From an uncultured Alphaproteobacteria bacterium (GTDB taxonomy: Bacteria > Pseudomonadota > Alphaproteobacteria > Geminicoccales > Geminicoccaceae): a stretch of DNA of 64,000 bases. A model generated the notes under the pieces. The model was not told where the DNA came from. It was given only the letters and a program-made list of their open reading frames with translations, and searched no databases. This document shows positions 18,247 to 25,844 of the stretch, piece by piece. The stretch spans positions 34,518 to 98,517 of the forward strand of contig CALBAK010000065.1 in assembly GCA_937926445.1 (NCBI GenBank), read 5' to 3'. The translations under genes were made by a program, and so were the position numbers. Numbering within the stretch: the first letter of the stretch is position 1; each line of letters begins with the position of its first letter.

Positions 18247-19166
18247 GCCCGAAGCCTCGGGTCGAAGGCGTCCCGCAGGCCCTGGCTCGCGAGATTGATC
18301 GCGAGGACCAGAACGAAGATGGCGACACCGGGCAGGGTGGCGACCCACCAGGCATCGAGGAGGAAGGCGCGGCCATCGGCCACCATCGAGCCCCAGGAGG
18401 GGACCGGCGGCTGGACACCGAGACCCAGGAAGGAGAGGCTCGCCTCGAGGACGACGATCGTCGCCATGCGGAAGGTGGCGACCACGAGCACGGGCGAGAG
18501 GATGTTGGGCAGGATCTCGCCGAGCATGATGTGGAGGGGCGAGGCGCCGAGCGCGCGGGCGGCCTCGACATACTCCCGCTCGCGCGCGGAGAGCGTGTCG
18601 GCGCGCGCGACCCGGCAGGTCAAGACCCACTCTTTGAGAACGAGAGCCAAGCCAATGTTGGCGAGGCCGGGGCCCATCGCCGCCATCAGGCCGATCGGGA
18701 AGATCAGGTAAGGAAATCCCAGGAGTCTATCGACGATGCGGCCGATGACGATGTCGACGAAGCCGCGCCGATAGCCCGCGAGCAGGCCGAGCGTGGTACC
18801 GATCAGAGCGGCGATGCCGATGACGACGAGACCGATCGTCATCGACACCCGAGCACCTTGGAGGATGCGCGAGAGGATGTCGCGGCCCAGCGGGTCGCAG
18901 CCCAGTGGATGCGCCCAGTCGCCGCCCTCGAGCCAGACCGGTGGCTGCAGGCGGCGGAACAGATCGGCCTCGTAAGGATCGTGGGGGGCGAGCCAGGGAG
19001 CGAAGACCGCGACCAGAGCGGCGAGCAGCACGACCGCGAGGGCGCTCACGGTCGTACGGTCGGCGAGCAGACCGCGCAGATCGGCGAGGAGGGGCGAAGC
19101 GGCGCGCTGCCCCGGTTCGCCGCCTGGGGCCGTGCGCGTGCCGGTCTCGACCGCCTCGAGCCTCAA
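18243..19166 (-). CDS. Dipeptide/oligopeptide ABC transporter permease (DppC type)
   Basis: Inner-membrane permease of 307 residues. It has the OppC N-terminal domain (one helix, LAVVLLAALVAVFAPWLAP), the conserved HPLGCDPLGRDILSRI that follows, then about five helices with the EAA loop EYVEAARALGASPLHIMLGEILPN and the late SFLGLGVQPPVPSWG motif. It is intact, unlike both its neighbours. The TTG start at 19166 overlaps the DppB stop; its own TGA overlaps the ATPase ATG by four bases (ATGA). Confidence 0.93.
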   Translation of the reverse strand: MRLEAVETGTRTAPGGEPGQRAASPLLADLRGLLADRTTVSALAVVLLAALVAVFAPWLAPHDPYEADLFRRLQPPVWLEGGDWAHPLGCDPLGRDILSRILQGARVSMTIGLVVIGIAALIGTTLGLLAGYRRGFVDIVIGRIVDRLLGFPYLIFPIGLMAAMGPGLANIGLALVLKEWVLTCRVARADTLSAREREYVEAARALGASPLHIMLGEILPNILSPVLVVATFRMATIVVLEASLSFLGLGVQPPVPSWGSMVADGRAFLLDAWWVATLPGVAIFVLVLAINLASQGLRDAFDPRLRA

Positions 19167-19957
19167 AGCCGTACCCTCGGATCGAGCACGGTCTGGAGGA
19201 TGTCGGCGAGAAGATTGAGGAGCACTTAGGTCACGGCGTAGAGCAGCACCGCTGCCTGCACGAGCGGATAGTTGCGGGTGAAGATCCCCTCGACGACGAG
19301 CCGGCCGAGCCCCGGCCAGCCGAACACGGTCTCGACGATCATGTTGCCGCCGAGAAGTGTGCCGGTCTCGATCGCCGCCACGGTGATCGTCGCGGTGAGT
19401 GCGTTGCGGAGCGCGTGGCGGACCAGCACCCGCCGGCGCGGCAGGCCCTTGGCGGTGGCGAAGGTGACGTAGTCCTGGCGCAGGGCCTCGAGCATCGAGG
19501 TCCGGGTCACCCGCATGAGGATGGCCGCCATCGCGAGGCCCAGGGTCGCGGCCGGCAAGAGGAGGTGGCGCAGGGCCTCGAGGAAGCTCGCCGGCCGCCC
19601 GGCCAGGAGGGTGTCGAGGAGGAGGAAGCCGGTCAGCGCCGGCACCTCGGCGCCGAAGCCTATCCGACCCGACACCGGCAGCCAGCCGAGCTGGACGGAG
19701 AACAGCAAGATGAGAAGGATACCGAGCCAGAAGCCGGGCATCGAGGCGCCGGCCAAGGCGACGACGGTGACGAGGCGGTCGAGCGAGCCGCCGCGTCGCA
19801 CCGCCGCCCGCTGTTCCGGAGTGGCGAGCGCGTCACCGAGCATGAGCTCGACCGGATCGCCCGGCGTCGCCTGCATCGTCAGGGAGACGACGAAGGTGAT
19901 CCCGAGCAGGACCGGAACGAGCTGGAGCAGCCGCTCGACCAGCACCGAGGGCCGCAT
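19163..19957 (-). pseudogene. Dipeptide/oligopeptide ABC transporter permease (DppB type), internally deleted and with a stop
   Basis: The N-terminus (ERLLQLVPVLLGITFVVSL, ATPGDPVE) and the C-terminal half (SMPGFWLGILLILLFSVQLGWLPVSGR, the EAA-like loop DYVTFATAKGLPRRRVLVRHALRNAL and VETVFGWPGLG) are clear. Between TPEQRAAVR and SLDRLV roughly 70 residues that hold the second helix and the GDLG region in DppB/OppB proteins are absent, in frame. A TAA at 19226-19228 lies 21 codons before the natural end at 19163, where TAC (Tyr) would fit YAVTYVLLNLLAD. The residual length of 264 is well below the usual 305-340. Probably non-functional as written. Confidence 0.82.
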
Positions 19958-20002
19958 CGATGCGCGCTCCGCTCCTGTGCCGCCGGGGCCGCGCCGCCGC
20001 CC

Positions 20003-21528
20003 TCAGTCGGCGAGGGCCGTGCGATGCGATTTGACGATGCCGCGTGGCGAGGGCTGCCAGTCGACCAGCCGCCGGCTCGCCCCGTAGACGTCCTGCGGCA
20101 GCCAGAGGAACAGCAGGGGCGCCTCCTCGCGGATGATCGCCTGCGCCTTCTGGTAGTATTCCGAGCGCTTGGTCTGGTCGGGCTCGGTGTCGGTCGCGGT
20201 CAGCAGCCGATCGACCTCGGCGTTGCTGTAGCCCGAGAAATTGCCGCGATCCTTGGTCTTGAGGACGGGAACGAAGATGCCGACCGGATCGAGCGTACCG
20301 TCGCCCCAGGAGCGGAAGAGCATCGTGCAGTCGTGCTTGCTCGGGTCTTTCCACAGATGGATGAGCGCTGTCCGCTCCCAGAGCTGGACCTTGGTCCGGA
20401 TGCCGACCCGGGTGAGCATCGCCGCCACCGCCTCCGCCTGCTCTTTGAAGGGATTGTCGACGTCGAGGGTCACGTCGACGCCGTTCGGATAGCCGGCTTC
20501 GGCGAGCAGCGCCTTGGCCTTCTCGGGGTCGTAGGACCAGGGTTCGAAGTTCGGATTGTAGCCGAAAGAATCCGGGCCGATCAACGTGGTGAGCGGCACG
20601 GCGAGCCCGTTCAGGATCTTGTCGATCACGAGCTTTCTGTCGACCGCGTGATTGGCCGCTCGGCACACCTCGACTTTGTCGAAGGGCGGCCGGGTGGTGT
20701 TGAAATCGAAGAAGAAGCTCCGCGTGCCGTTGCTCTTGAGGACCTTGGTGCGAGGATTGGCTTCGACCTGCTTGATCGCGTGGTGGGGCAGCTCGTCGAC
20801 GAGGTCGACCTCGCCGGCGAGCAGGGCGGCGACGCGCGAAGCGGGCTCCGGATGATCTTGAAGATCACCCGCTCGACCCGCGCCGGGCCTATCGGTGGAA
20901 TGTCGCTCGCGCCGCCGTAATAGTCGGGGAAGCGCTCGAGGATCACCGAATCGCCCTTGCGCCACTCGACCAGACGGAAGGGGCCGGTGCCCATCGGCCG
21001 GGTCGCCATCCCGTCGCTGCCGACCTTCTCGACATAGGTCTTCGACACGACCTCGTTGAAGGGCAGATAGGCGGGAAAGACCGGCCAGGGTGCAGCGAGC
21101 CGGAAGCGGACGGTGAGGGGGTGGACCACATTCGTTTCGGCGAGCGGACCCACGAGGCTCTTGCGGGGGCTCGTCTCGCCCTCCATCGCCCCGTCCTCGG
21201 TGGGCCGGTCGAAGGTGAACTTGACGTCCTCGGCGGTCAGCGTGCTGCCGTCGTGGAAGCGGATGCCCGGCCGCAGCCGTGCCTCGTAGGTCGTGGCATC
21301 GAGCTGGCGGAAGCTCTCGGCGAGTTCGGGAACCACCTTCATGTCGACGGCGCGGGTCAGGACCGCGTCGTACATGTTGTGGATCACACTTTCGGTGACC
21401 CGCGAGCGATGGTTGGCCGGATCGAGGGTGACGATGTCGGCCGAATAGCCGACCCGGAGTTCCTTGGCGGCGAGTCGCACCGTCGGCAGGGCCACCCCGA
21501 GCACGGCCAGGACGGTTCACGAACGCAT
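20003..21528 (-). pseudogene. Peptide ABC transporter substrate-binding protein (family 5), early stop and frameshift
   Basis: Periplasmic receptor of the importer. From ATG 21528 the frame reads MRS-stop, with TGA at 21517-21519 inside the signal peptide (TGC or TGG expected), then a hydrophobic stretch, VGYSADIVTLDPAN, LRPGIRFHDGSTLTAEDVKFT (family hallmark) and MGTGPFRLVEW. Near 20850 the frame changes; one extra C would give IIPEPASRVAALLAGEVDLV, as in homologues. The second frame runs through GYNPNFEPWSYDPEKAKALLAEAGYPNG to the end. Total size (about 508 codons) is normal. A start after the TGA would lose most of the signal. Confidence 0.85.
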
Positions 21529-21643
21529 GCCTCGCCTCCCGATCCTGCCCCGAAGATCCACGTCAGGATCTCGCCGAACGACCGAGAGGTCAGTTTTCTT
21601 TTCGAAATCGACGATGAAACGAGCTGATGATATTTTTTTTCTG
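21529..21643 (-). promoter_or_regulatory. AT-rich intergenic region upstream of the peptide-transport operon
   Basis: The 115-base gap between the LysR gene and the binding-protein gene contains an unusually AT-rich stretch (about 21595-21645, including eight consecutive T at 21633-21640), standing out from very GC-rich surroundings. It is the natural place for the operon promoter and LysR binding. No convincing -35/-10 pair or T-N11-A site was picked out by eye, so the assignment rests on position and base composition. Confidence 0.45.
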
Positions 21644-22609
21644 TTACATCCGATCGCGCCCGACGCTCACGGCCGGCGCGGGCCCGAGCCAGCTCGGCTC
21701 CTCGCCCATCGCCCGGCGGGCGAGCCCGGCCACCGCCCGGACCGCCGGCGAGGGCGGCTCGCCGGCCACGGCGAGGACATAGTCGAGCCCCGGCAGCGGC
21801 GGGTGGGTCGGCAAAAGGCGCAGACTGCCCGCGGCCAGTTCCCGGCAGGCCACCGCCGCCGGCGCCATCGCCACGTCGAGCCCCGGCGCGGCGAGCCGGA
21901 TCCGGGTCGGCAGGCTCGAGCAGGCGTGATGCCGGCTCGGCTCCACGCCGCCGCTGCGGAACCATTCGAGCGCCAGGCGGTGGGGGTGGCTCCCGGGGGT
22001 GTCGGTGACGAGTGGCACACGGGCGAGCTCGGGGAGCCCCAGAGGTCCCGCCGGGAGCTCCAGCCCGGGTCCGGCGAGCCAGGCCATGGGCACACTGCCG
22101 AGCGGCTCCACCCGAACCACAGGCAGCTCGAGCGGCCCGGCCAGACAGGCGATGTCGAGGTCACCGGCACGCAACAGGGCGCGCAACCTGTCGCTCGCCT
22201 CGACCACGACCTCCAGGCGGATCCCGGGATGCGAGCGCTCGAGCCGAGCCACGAGCCGGGGCAGCCACGTGACCGCCGGGATCGCGGTGAGTCCGAGCCG
22301 CACCCGACCGGTCGGGCGATCCCGGGCGCCGACTCGCTCGACCGCCTCGCGGCCGAGCGCCAGCATCCGCTCGGCATAGTCGAGAAGCTCGCGACCCTCC
22401 GGGGTCGGGTGCGGTCGGCGGCCGCCGCGCTCGACCAGGACGACGCCGAGGAGGGCTTCGAGCTCCTTGAGCCGGGCCGGGACCGAGGGTTGGGCGACGC
22501 CCAGCCGGCGGGCCGCGGCGTGGAAGCCGCCGGCGCGGACGATTTCGCGAAACGCCAAGAGCTGCTCGGGCTTGGGCAGCCGCGGCGATCCCTCCCCATC
22601 GCGCTGCAC
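21644..22609 (-). CDS. LysR family transcriptional regulator
   Basis: DNA-binding regulator of about 321 residues. The N-terminal winged helix-turn-helix is typical: LAFREIVRAGGFHAAARRLGVAQPSVPARLKELEALLGVVLVERGGRRPHPTPEGREL. A periplasmic-binding-protein-like sensor domain follows (VRLGLTAIPAVTWLP onward). GTG at 22609 is preferred because GGGAGG sits five bases before it; the frame also has a GTG at 22615 that would leave no room for the ribosome site. It is upstream of, and co-oriented with, the peptide transporter operon and probably controls it in response to the imported compound. Confidence 0.9.
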   Translation of the reverse strand: MQRDGEGSPRLPKPEQLLAFREIVRAGGFHAAARRLGVAQPSVPARLKELEALLGVVLVERGGRRPHPTPEGRELLDYAERMLALGREAVERVGARDRPTGRVRLGLTAIPAVTWLPRLVARLERSHPGIRLEVVVEASDRLRALLRAGDLDIACLAGPLELPVVRVEPLGSVPMAWLAGPGLELPAGPLGLPELARVPLVTDTPGSHPHRLALEWFRSGGVEPSRHHACSSLPTRIRLAAPGLDVAMAPAAVACRELAAGSLRLLPTHPPLPGLDYVLAVAGEPPSPAVRAVAGLARRAMGEEPSWLGPAPAVSVGRDRM

Positions 22610-22678
22610 CGCCACCTCCCAAACGCGACGTCGGGGCGATCTTGGCCCGGATCGAGGCCGGGCGGGGAGCCCTCGAAC

Positions 22679-22713
22679 GAAAAGCGCCCCCGGGATCGCT
22701 CCCGGGGGCGCTC
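22679..22713 (-). terminator. Rho-independent terminator of the cold-shock gene
   Basis: A perfect 13-base-pair stem, AGCGCCCCCGGGA (22683-22695) with TCCCGGGGGCGCT (22700-22712) and a 4-base loop. On the minus strand the stem ends in a short T-run (complement of 22680-22683). It lies about 25 bases beyond the cold-shock stop codon. Confidence 0.88.
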
Positions 22714-22735
22714 GCTCGATCGTCGATCCGGCGGA

Positions 22736-22945
22736 TCAGCCGATCAGCTTGAGGTTCTCCGCCGAGCTCTTGCCGTTGCGGCCGCGGACCAGCTCGTACT
22801 GGACCCGCTGACCCTCGCGCAGGCCGTCGAGGCCAGCGCGCTCCACGGCACTGATGTGCACGAAGGCGTCAGGACCGCCCTTCTCGGGCTGCAGGAAGCC
22901 GTAGCCCTTCGTCGCATTGAACCACTTGACCGTACCCGTCTGCAA
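22736..22945 (-). CDS. Cold-shock protein (CspA family)
   Basis: Single cold-shock domain of 69 residues that binds single-stranded RNA/DNA and melts RNA structure at low temperature. RNP1 (GYGFLQPE) and RNP2 (DAFVHISAV) are both present after the opening GTVKWFNATKGYG. The only in-frame start is TTG at 22945, giving MQTGTVKWF, close to the usual MxTGTVKWF. Ribosome site is weak (GAGTGAG). The long empty region upstream may hold an extended leader, as is common for csp genes. Confidence 0.93.
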   Translation of the reverse strand: MQTGTVKWFNATKGYGFLQPEKGGPDAFVHISAVERAGLDGLREGQRVQYELVRGRNGKSSAENLKLIG

Positions 22946-23389
22946 ACTCGTGACTCACTCGCTCAGGTGCGCGGCCGGCACCCTTGCCGACCACGGGATG
23001 GAAAGCTCTGGGCGAGGGAGGTCGCTTCGACGGCCGACGCGCAGGGCTCGTTCCACCACGACACTCCATATGGCCCCGATCCGAGCCCGGCACAAGGCCC
23101 GATCGCGTGATCGTCGGCCCCGGGCCGCCCGCGGGGCGCCGCCCCTGCACGCCTCCTCTCCCCGCTCCCACCGACCCCGCCGGCCGGCGGGTGGTCGGAT
23201 CGCGAGCGCTCACGGGCCCGCCTAGGACCGACCCGACGGCCACCGCCGCGCGGCCACTCGGGACGAAGGCACCGGGTTCGTACCGTCGCAGGGGCTCTCG
23301 ACCGTCGCCGAAGACCGGGCCGGCGCGCCGCGACGAACTGCCGCCGTCGATCCTTTACGAGCCGAGGCCCCGAAGGGGGAACCCGTGGC
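22946..23389. other. Non-coding stretch between the SDR and cold-shock genes
   Basis: About 440 bases without a convincing gene. Open frames here are GC-rich shadows with arginine/proline-rich translations. It should contain the promoter and leader of the cold-shock gene; no clear promoter, hairpin or repeat was identified by eye. Confidence 0.4.
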
Positions 23390-24160
23390 TCAAGCCGCAC
23401 CCTGGACGGAGTAGCCGCCGTCGACCGGGATCGCCGTGCCGGTCAGGAAATCCGAGGCCGGCGAGCAGAGGAAGACGGCGATGCCGGCGAAGTCGTCGGG
23501 CACCCCCCAGCGGCCGGCCGGGGTACGGGCCACCACCTTCTCGTGCAGGCCCGGGATCTGCGCCCGCGCCTGGCGCGTCAAGGCCGTGTCGATCCAGCCC
23601 GGCAGGACGGCGTTGACCTGGATGTTGTCCTGTGCCCAGGCGCAGGCCATGGCCTTGGTCATCTGGACGATGCCACCCTTGCTCGCGGCATAGGGTGTCG
23701 TGAAGGTGGCGCCGAAGATCGACATCATCGAGCCGATGTTGACGATCTTGCCGCCACCCGCCTTCTTCATCTCGGGATAGACGGCGAGCGAACAGACGAA
23801 GGCCGAGGTGAGGTTGGTCTCGAGAACGAAGCGCCATTCGGCGAGGGTGTATTCCTCGGGGCGCTTCCTGATGTTGGTACCGGCATTGTTGATCAGGATG
23901 TCGCAGCGGCCGAGCTCCTGGACAGTGCGGGCGACCATGGCCTTGCACGACTCTTCGTTCGTCACGTCGACCGGAACCGCGATCGCCCGCGCGCCGAGCC
24001 GGGCGAGCTCGGCCACCGCCTCGGCGTTCTTGGCGGCGTCGCGGCCGGCCACCGCCAAAGCCGCACCGGCCTCGGCCAAGCCCTTGGCCATGCCGAGCCC
24101 GATCCCGCCGTTGCCGCCCGTGACGATCGCCACCTTGCCCGACAGATCGAACAGCCGCAT
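23390..24160 (-). CDS. SDR family oxidoreductase (gluconate 5-dehydrogenase-like)
   Basis: Classical short-chain dehydrogenase of 256 residues. It has the NAD(P) motif TGGNGGIG (about residues 15-22), the structural NNAG, catalytic Ser in NIGSMMS, and YAASK with the catalytic Tyr/Lys (about residues 156-160). The C-terminal GTAIPVDGGYSVQ is typical of sugar/polyol-acting members such as GolD or gluconate dehydrogenase, but the substrate is uncertain. ATG at 24160. It might belong functionally with the downstream-numbered CoA/TRAP catabolic cluster, although it is separated from it by an opposite-strand gene. Confidence 0.9.
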   Translation of the reverse strand: MRLFDLSGKVAIVTGGNGGIGLGMAKGLAEAGAALAVAGRDAAKNAEAVAELARLGARAIAVPVDVTNEESCKAMVARTVQELGRCDILINNAGTNIRKRPEEYTLAEWRFVLETNLTSAFVCSLAVYPEMKKAGGGKIVNIGSMMSIFGATFTTPYAASKGGIVQMTKAMACAWAQDNIQVNAVLPGWIDTALTRQARAQIPGLHEKVVARTPAGRWGVPDDFAGIAVFLCSPASDFLTGTAIPVDGGYSVQGAA

Positions 24161-24252
24161 CGCGGGTCCCTCCCCTCGCTTTCACCTCGAGCCGCCGCGG
24201 CGGCGCTAGCAAGCGGCGGCGTGGTCGTCCATGACGCCGAGGCGAGGCAGCC

Positions 24253-25101
24253 GTGCCGCCACCGAACGGTCACCGCCGCGCGCCATTGCCGGGACCCGGA
24301 CAGGCAAAGCAGACGGATCGGACCAGGACACGCAGCGAGCGCGCCGGCGCCGAGCATCGCCCGGGCTTCCGGGTGCGGGCCTTCGTCGTCTTCCTCGTCG
24401 CCGCGACCTTCCTGATCATGCTCGTGACGGGGCTCGTCCTGTTCGTGGCACCGCACGGTCGCATCGCCCGCTGGAACGACTGGAAGCTCCTGGGGCTGGG
24501 GCCCGACCCCTGGACCTGGATCCACGTGTTCGCGAGCCTCCTCTTCGTGCTGGCGATCCCGGTGCACCTGTTCTTCAATTGTAAGCCGTTCACGAAGTAT
24601 CTCGCCGAGCCCTGGCACGAGCATCTGCGCCCCCGCCAGGAGCTCGTGAGCGGCGTCGCGGTCGCCTCGGCTCTCGCGGTGCTCGCCGGCCTCGTCCAGC
24701 CCCACGAGCTCGATCGCCGCGGGCGAGGCCACGCCGATGCCGAGCGCGGCGGCCCGGGCGAGCCGCCGCGGCCGGCTCACGAGCGCACGCTCTGCATACA
24801 TCCGGGCGACGTCGCTGCTCGCACCGCCGCGACCCCGGCCCGGGTTCGGCCCTCGGCCATGGCGAGGGCGATGCGGACCGCCTCGAGGCTCGGGCCGAGG
24901 GAGGCCTTGGCGGTGCCGACGATGTCGAAGGCGGTGCCGTGGGCGGGTGTGGTGACCGGCACCGGCAGACCCCAGAGCACCGTGACCCCGCTCTCGAAGC
25001 CCAGGAGCTTGATCGCGATCTGGCCCTGGTCGTGGTACATGCTCACGACCGCATCGAACGCGCCGGCCTTGGCCCGTACGAAGACGGTGTCCGCCGGATA
25101 G
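24253..25101 (+). CDS. DUF4405 membrane protein with an uncertain C-terminus
   Basis: The recognisable portion (about residues 39-140, ending near 24700) matches DUF4405 integral membrane proteins: FVVFLVAATFLIMLVTGLVLFVAPHGRIARWNDWKLLGL, then WTWIHVFASLLFVLAIPVHLFFNCKPFTKYL, and a third helix VSGVAVASALAVLAGL. Members resemble cytochrome b561-like quinone/haem proteins; the His in WIHVF and PVHLF could be ligands. After about 24700 the frame continues as low-complexity sequence antisense to pdxA until a stop at 25101, so the real end is probably near 24700-24780 and may be lost by truncation or frameshift. GTG start; the first 37 residues are also doubtful. Confidence 0.5.
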   Translation: MPPPNGHRRAPLPGPGQAKQTDRTRTRSERAGAEHRPGFRVRAFVVFLVAATFLIMLVTGLVLFVAPHGRIARWNDWKLLGLGPDPWTWIHVFASLLFVLAIPVHLFFNCKPFTKYLAEPWHEHLRPRQELVSGVAVASALAVLAGLVQPHELDRRGRGHADAERGGPGEPPRPAHERTLCIHPGDVAARTAATPARVRPSAMARAMRTASRLGPREALAVPTMSKAVPWAGVVTGTGRPQSTVTPLSKPRSLIAIWPWSWYMLTTASNAPALARTKTVSAG

Positions 25102-25844
25102 GGTCCTTCGGCCGGCAGACCGAGAGCACGCGCCCGCTCGACCGCGGGTCCGATCACCTCGATCTCTTCCGAGCCGAAGGCGCCGCCCTCCCCGGCGTGC
25201 GGGTTCAAGGCGGCGACCGCGATCCGCGGTCGCGCGATGCCGGCGGCGCAGAGCGCGTCTCGGGTCGTGGCGATCCGCTCGACGATCCGCTCGATCGAGA
25301 GGAGGCCCGCGACGTCTTTCAACGGCACGTGCGAGGTCACCCGCGCGTTCCAGAAGGCCGCGATCACGTTGAACTCCGCAGAGGGTGTCTCGAGGCCCAG
25401 ATGTTCCACGGCCTCGACCGCTTCGTCCTCGTAGCTCGGATGGACGAGCCGGATCGCTTGCTTGTTGAAGGGGGTGAAGGTGATCGCATCGATCCGGCCG
25501 GTGCGCGCCAGATCGAGGGCCGCGCGATAGCCCCCGAGGGCCGCCCGGCCGGCGGCCGCCGAGACGCGCCCCGGCGGGCAGTCGGCCGGATCGCAATCGG
25601 CCCGATCCCAGAAGGCCGGCCGGCCGGGGGCCGCCCGGGCGAGCGCCACCTCGAGCTCGCGCTCGACCCGGACCGCCGGCCGCAACCCCGCCTGCTCCGT
25701 CGCGCGGGCGAGCACCCGCGCATCGCCGATTCCGAGGATCGCCGCCCGCTCGCGCACCTCCGGCCGGTCGAGCAGCCGCACGAAGAGCTCCGGCCCGATG
25801 CCGGCCGCATCGCCCATGACGAGGGCGAGCCGCAGGGCGCTCAT
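24777..25844 (-). CDS. PdxA family 4-hydroxythreonine-4-phosphate dehydrogenase-like protein
   Basis: Metal- and NAD-dependent dehydrogenase/decarboxylase family. The 355-residue protein shows MGDAAGIGPEL at the start, the metal His residues in VHPSYEDEA, NPHAGEGGAFG and YHDQGQIA, and the closing TTPAHGTAFDI. The substrate loop PFNKQAIRL differs from housekeeping PdxA, and the gene lies in a catabolic cluster, so a PdxA2-type role on a sugar-acid phosphate or a diol acid is more likely than pyridoxine synthesis. The ATG overlaps the CoA-transferase stop (ATGA). The last 20 residues are atypical. Confidence 0.87.
   Translation of the reverse strand: MSALRLALVMGDAAGIGPELFVRLLDRPEVRERAAILGIGDARVLARATEQAGLRPAVRVERELEVALARAAPGRPAFWDRADCDPADCPPGRVSAAAGRAALGGYRAALDLARTGRIDAITFTPFNKQAIRLVHPSYEDEAVEAVEHLGLETPSAEFNVIAAFWNARVTSHVPLKDVAGLLSIERIVERIATTRDALCAAGIARPRIAVAALNPHAGEGGAFGSEEIEVIGPAVERARALGLPAEGPYPADTVFVRAKAGAFDAVVSMYHDQGQIAIKLLGFESGVTVLWGLPVPVTTPAHGTAFDIVGTAKASLGPSLEAVRIALAMAEGRTRAGVAAVRAATSPGCMQSVRS

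Noticed and set aside
22946..23389. Several open frames in the gap between cold-shock and SDR genes
   Set aside because: Arg/Pro-rich translations on both strands, no ribosome sites and no recognisable domains.
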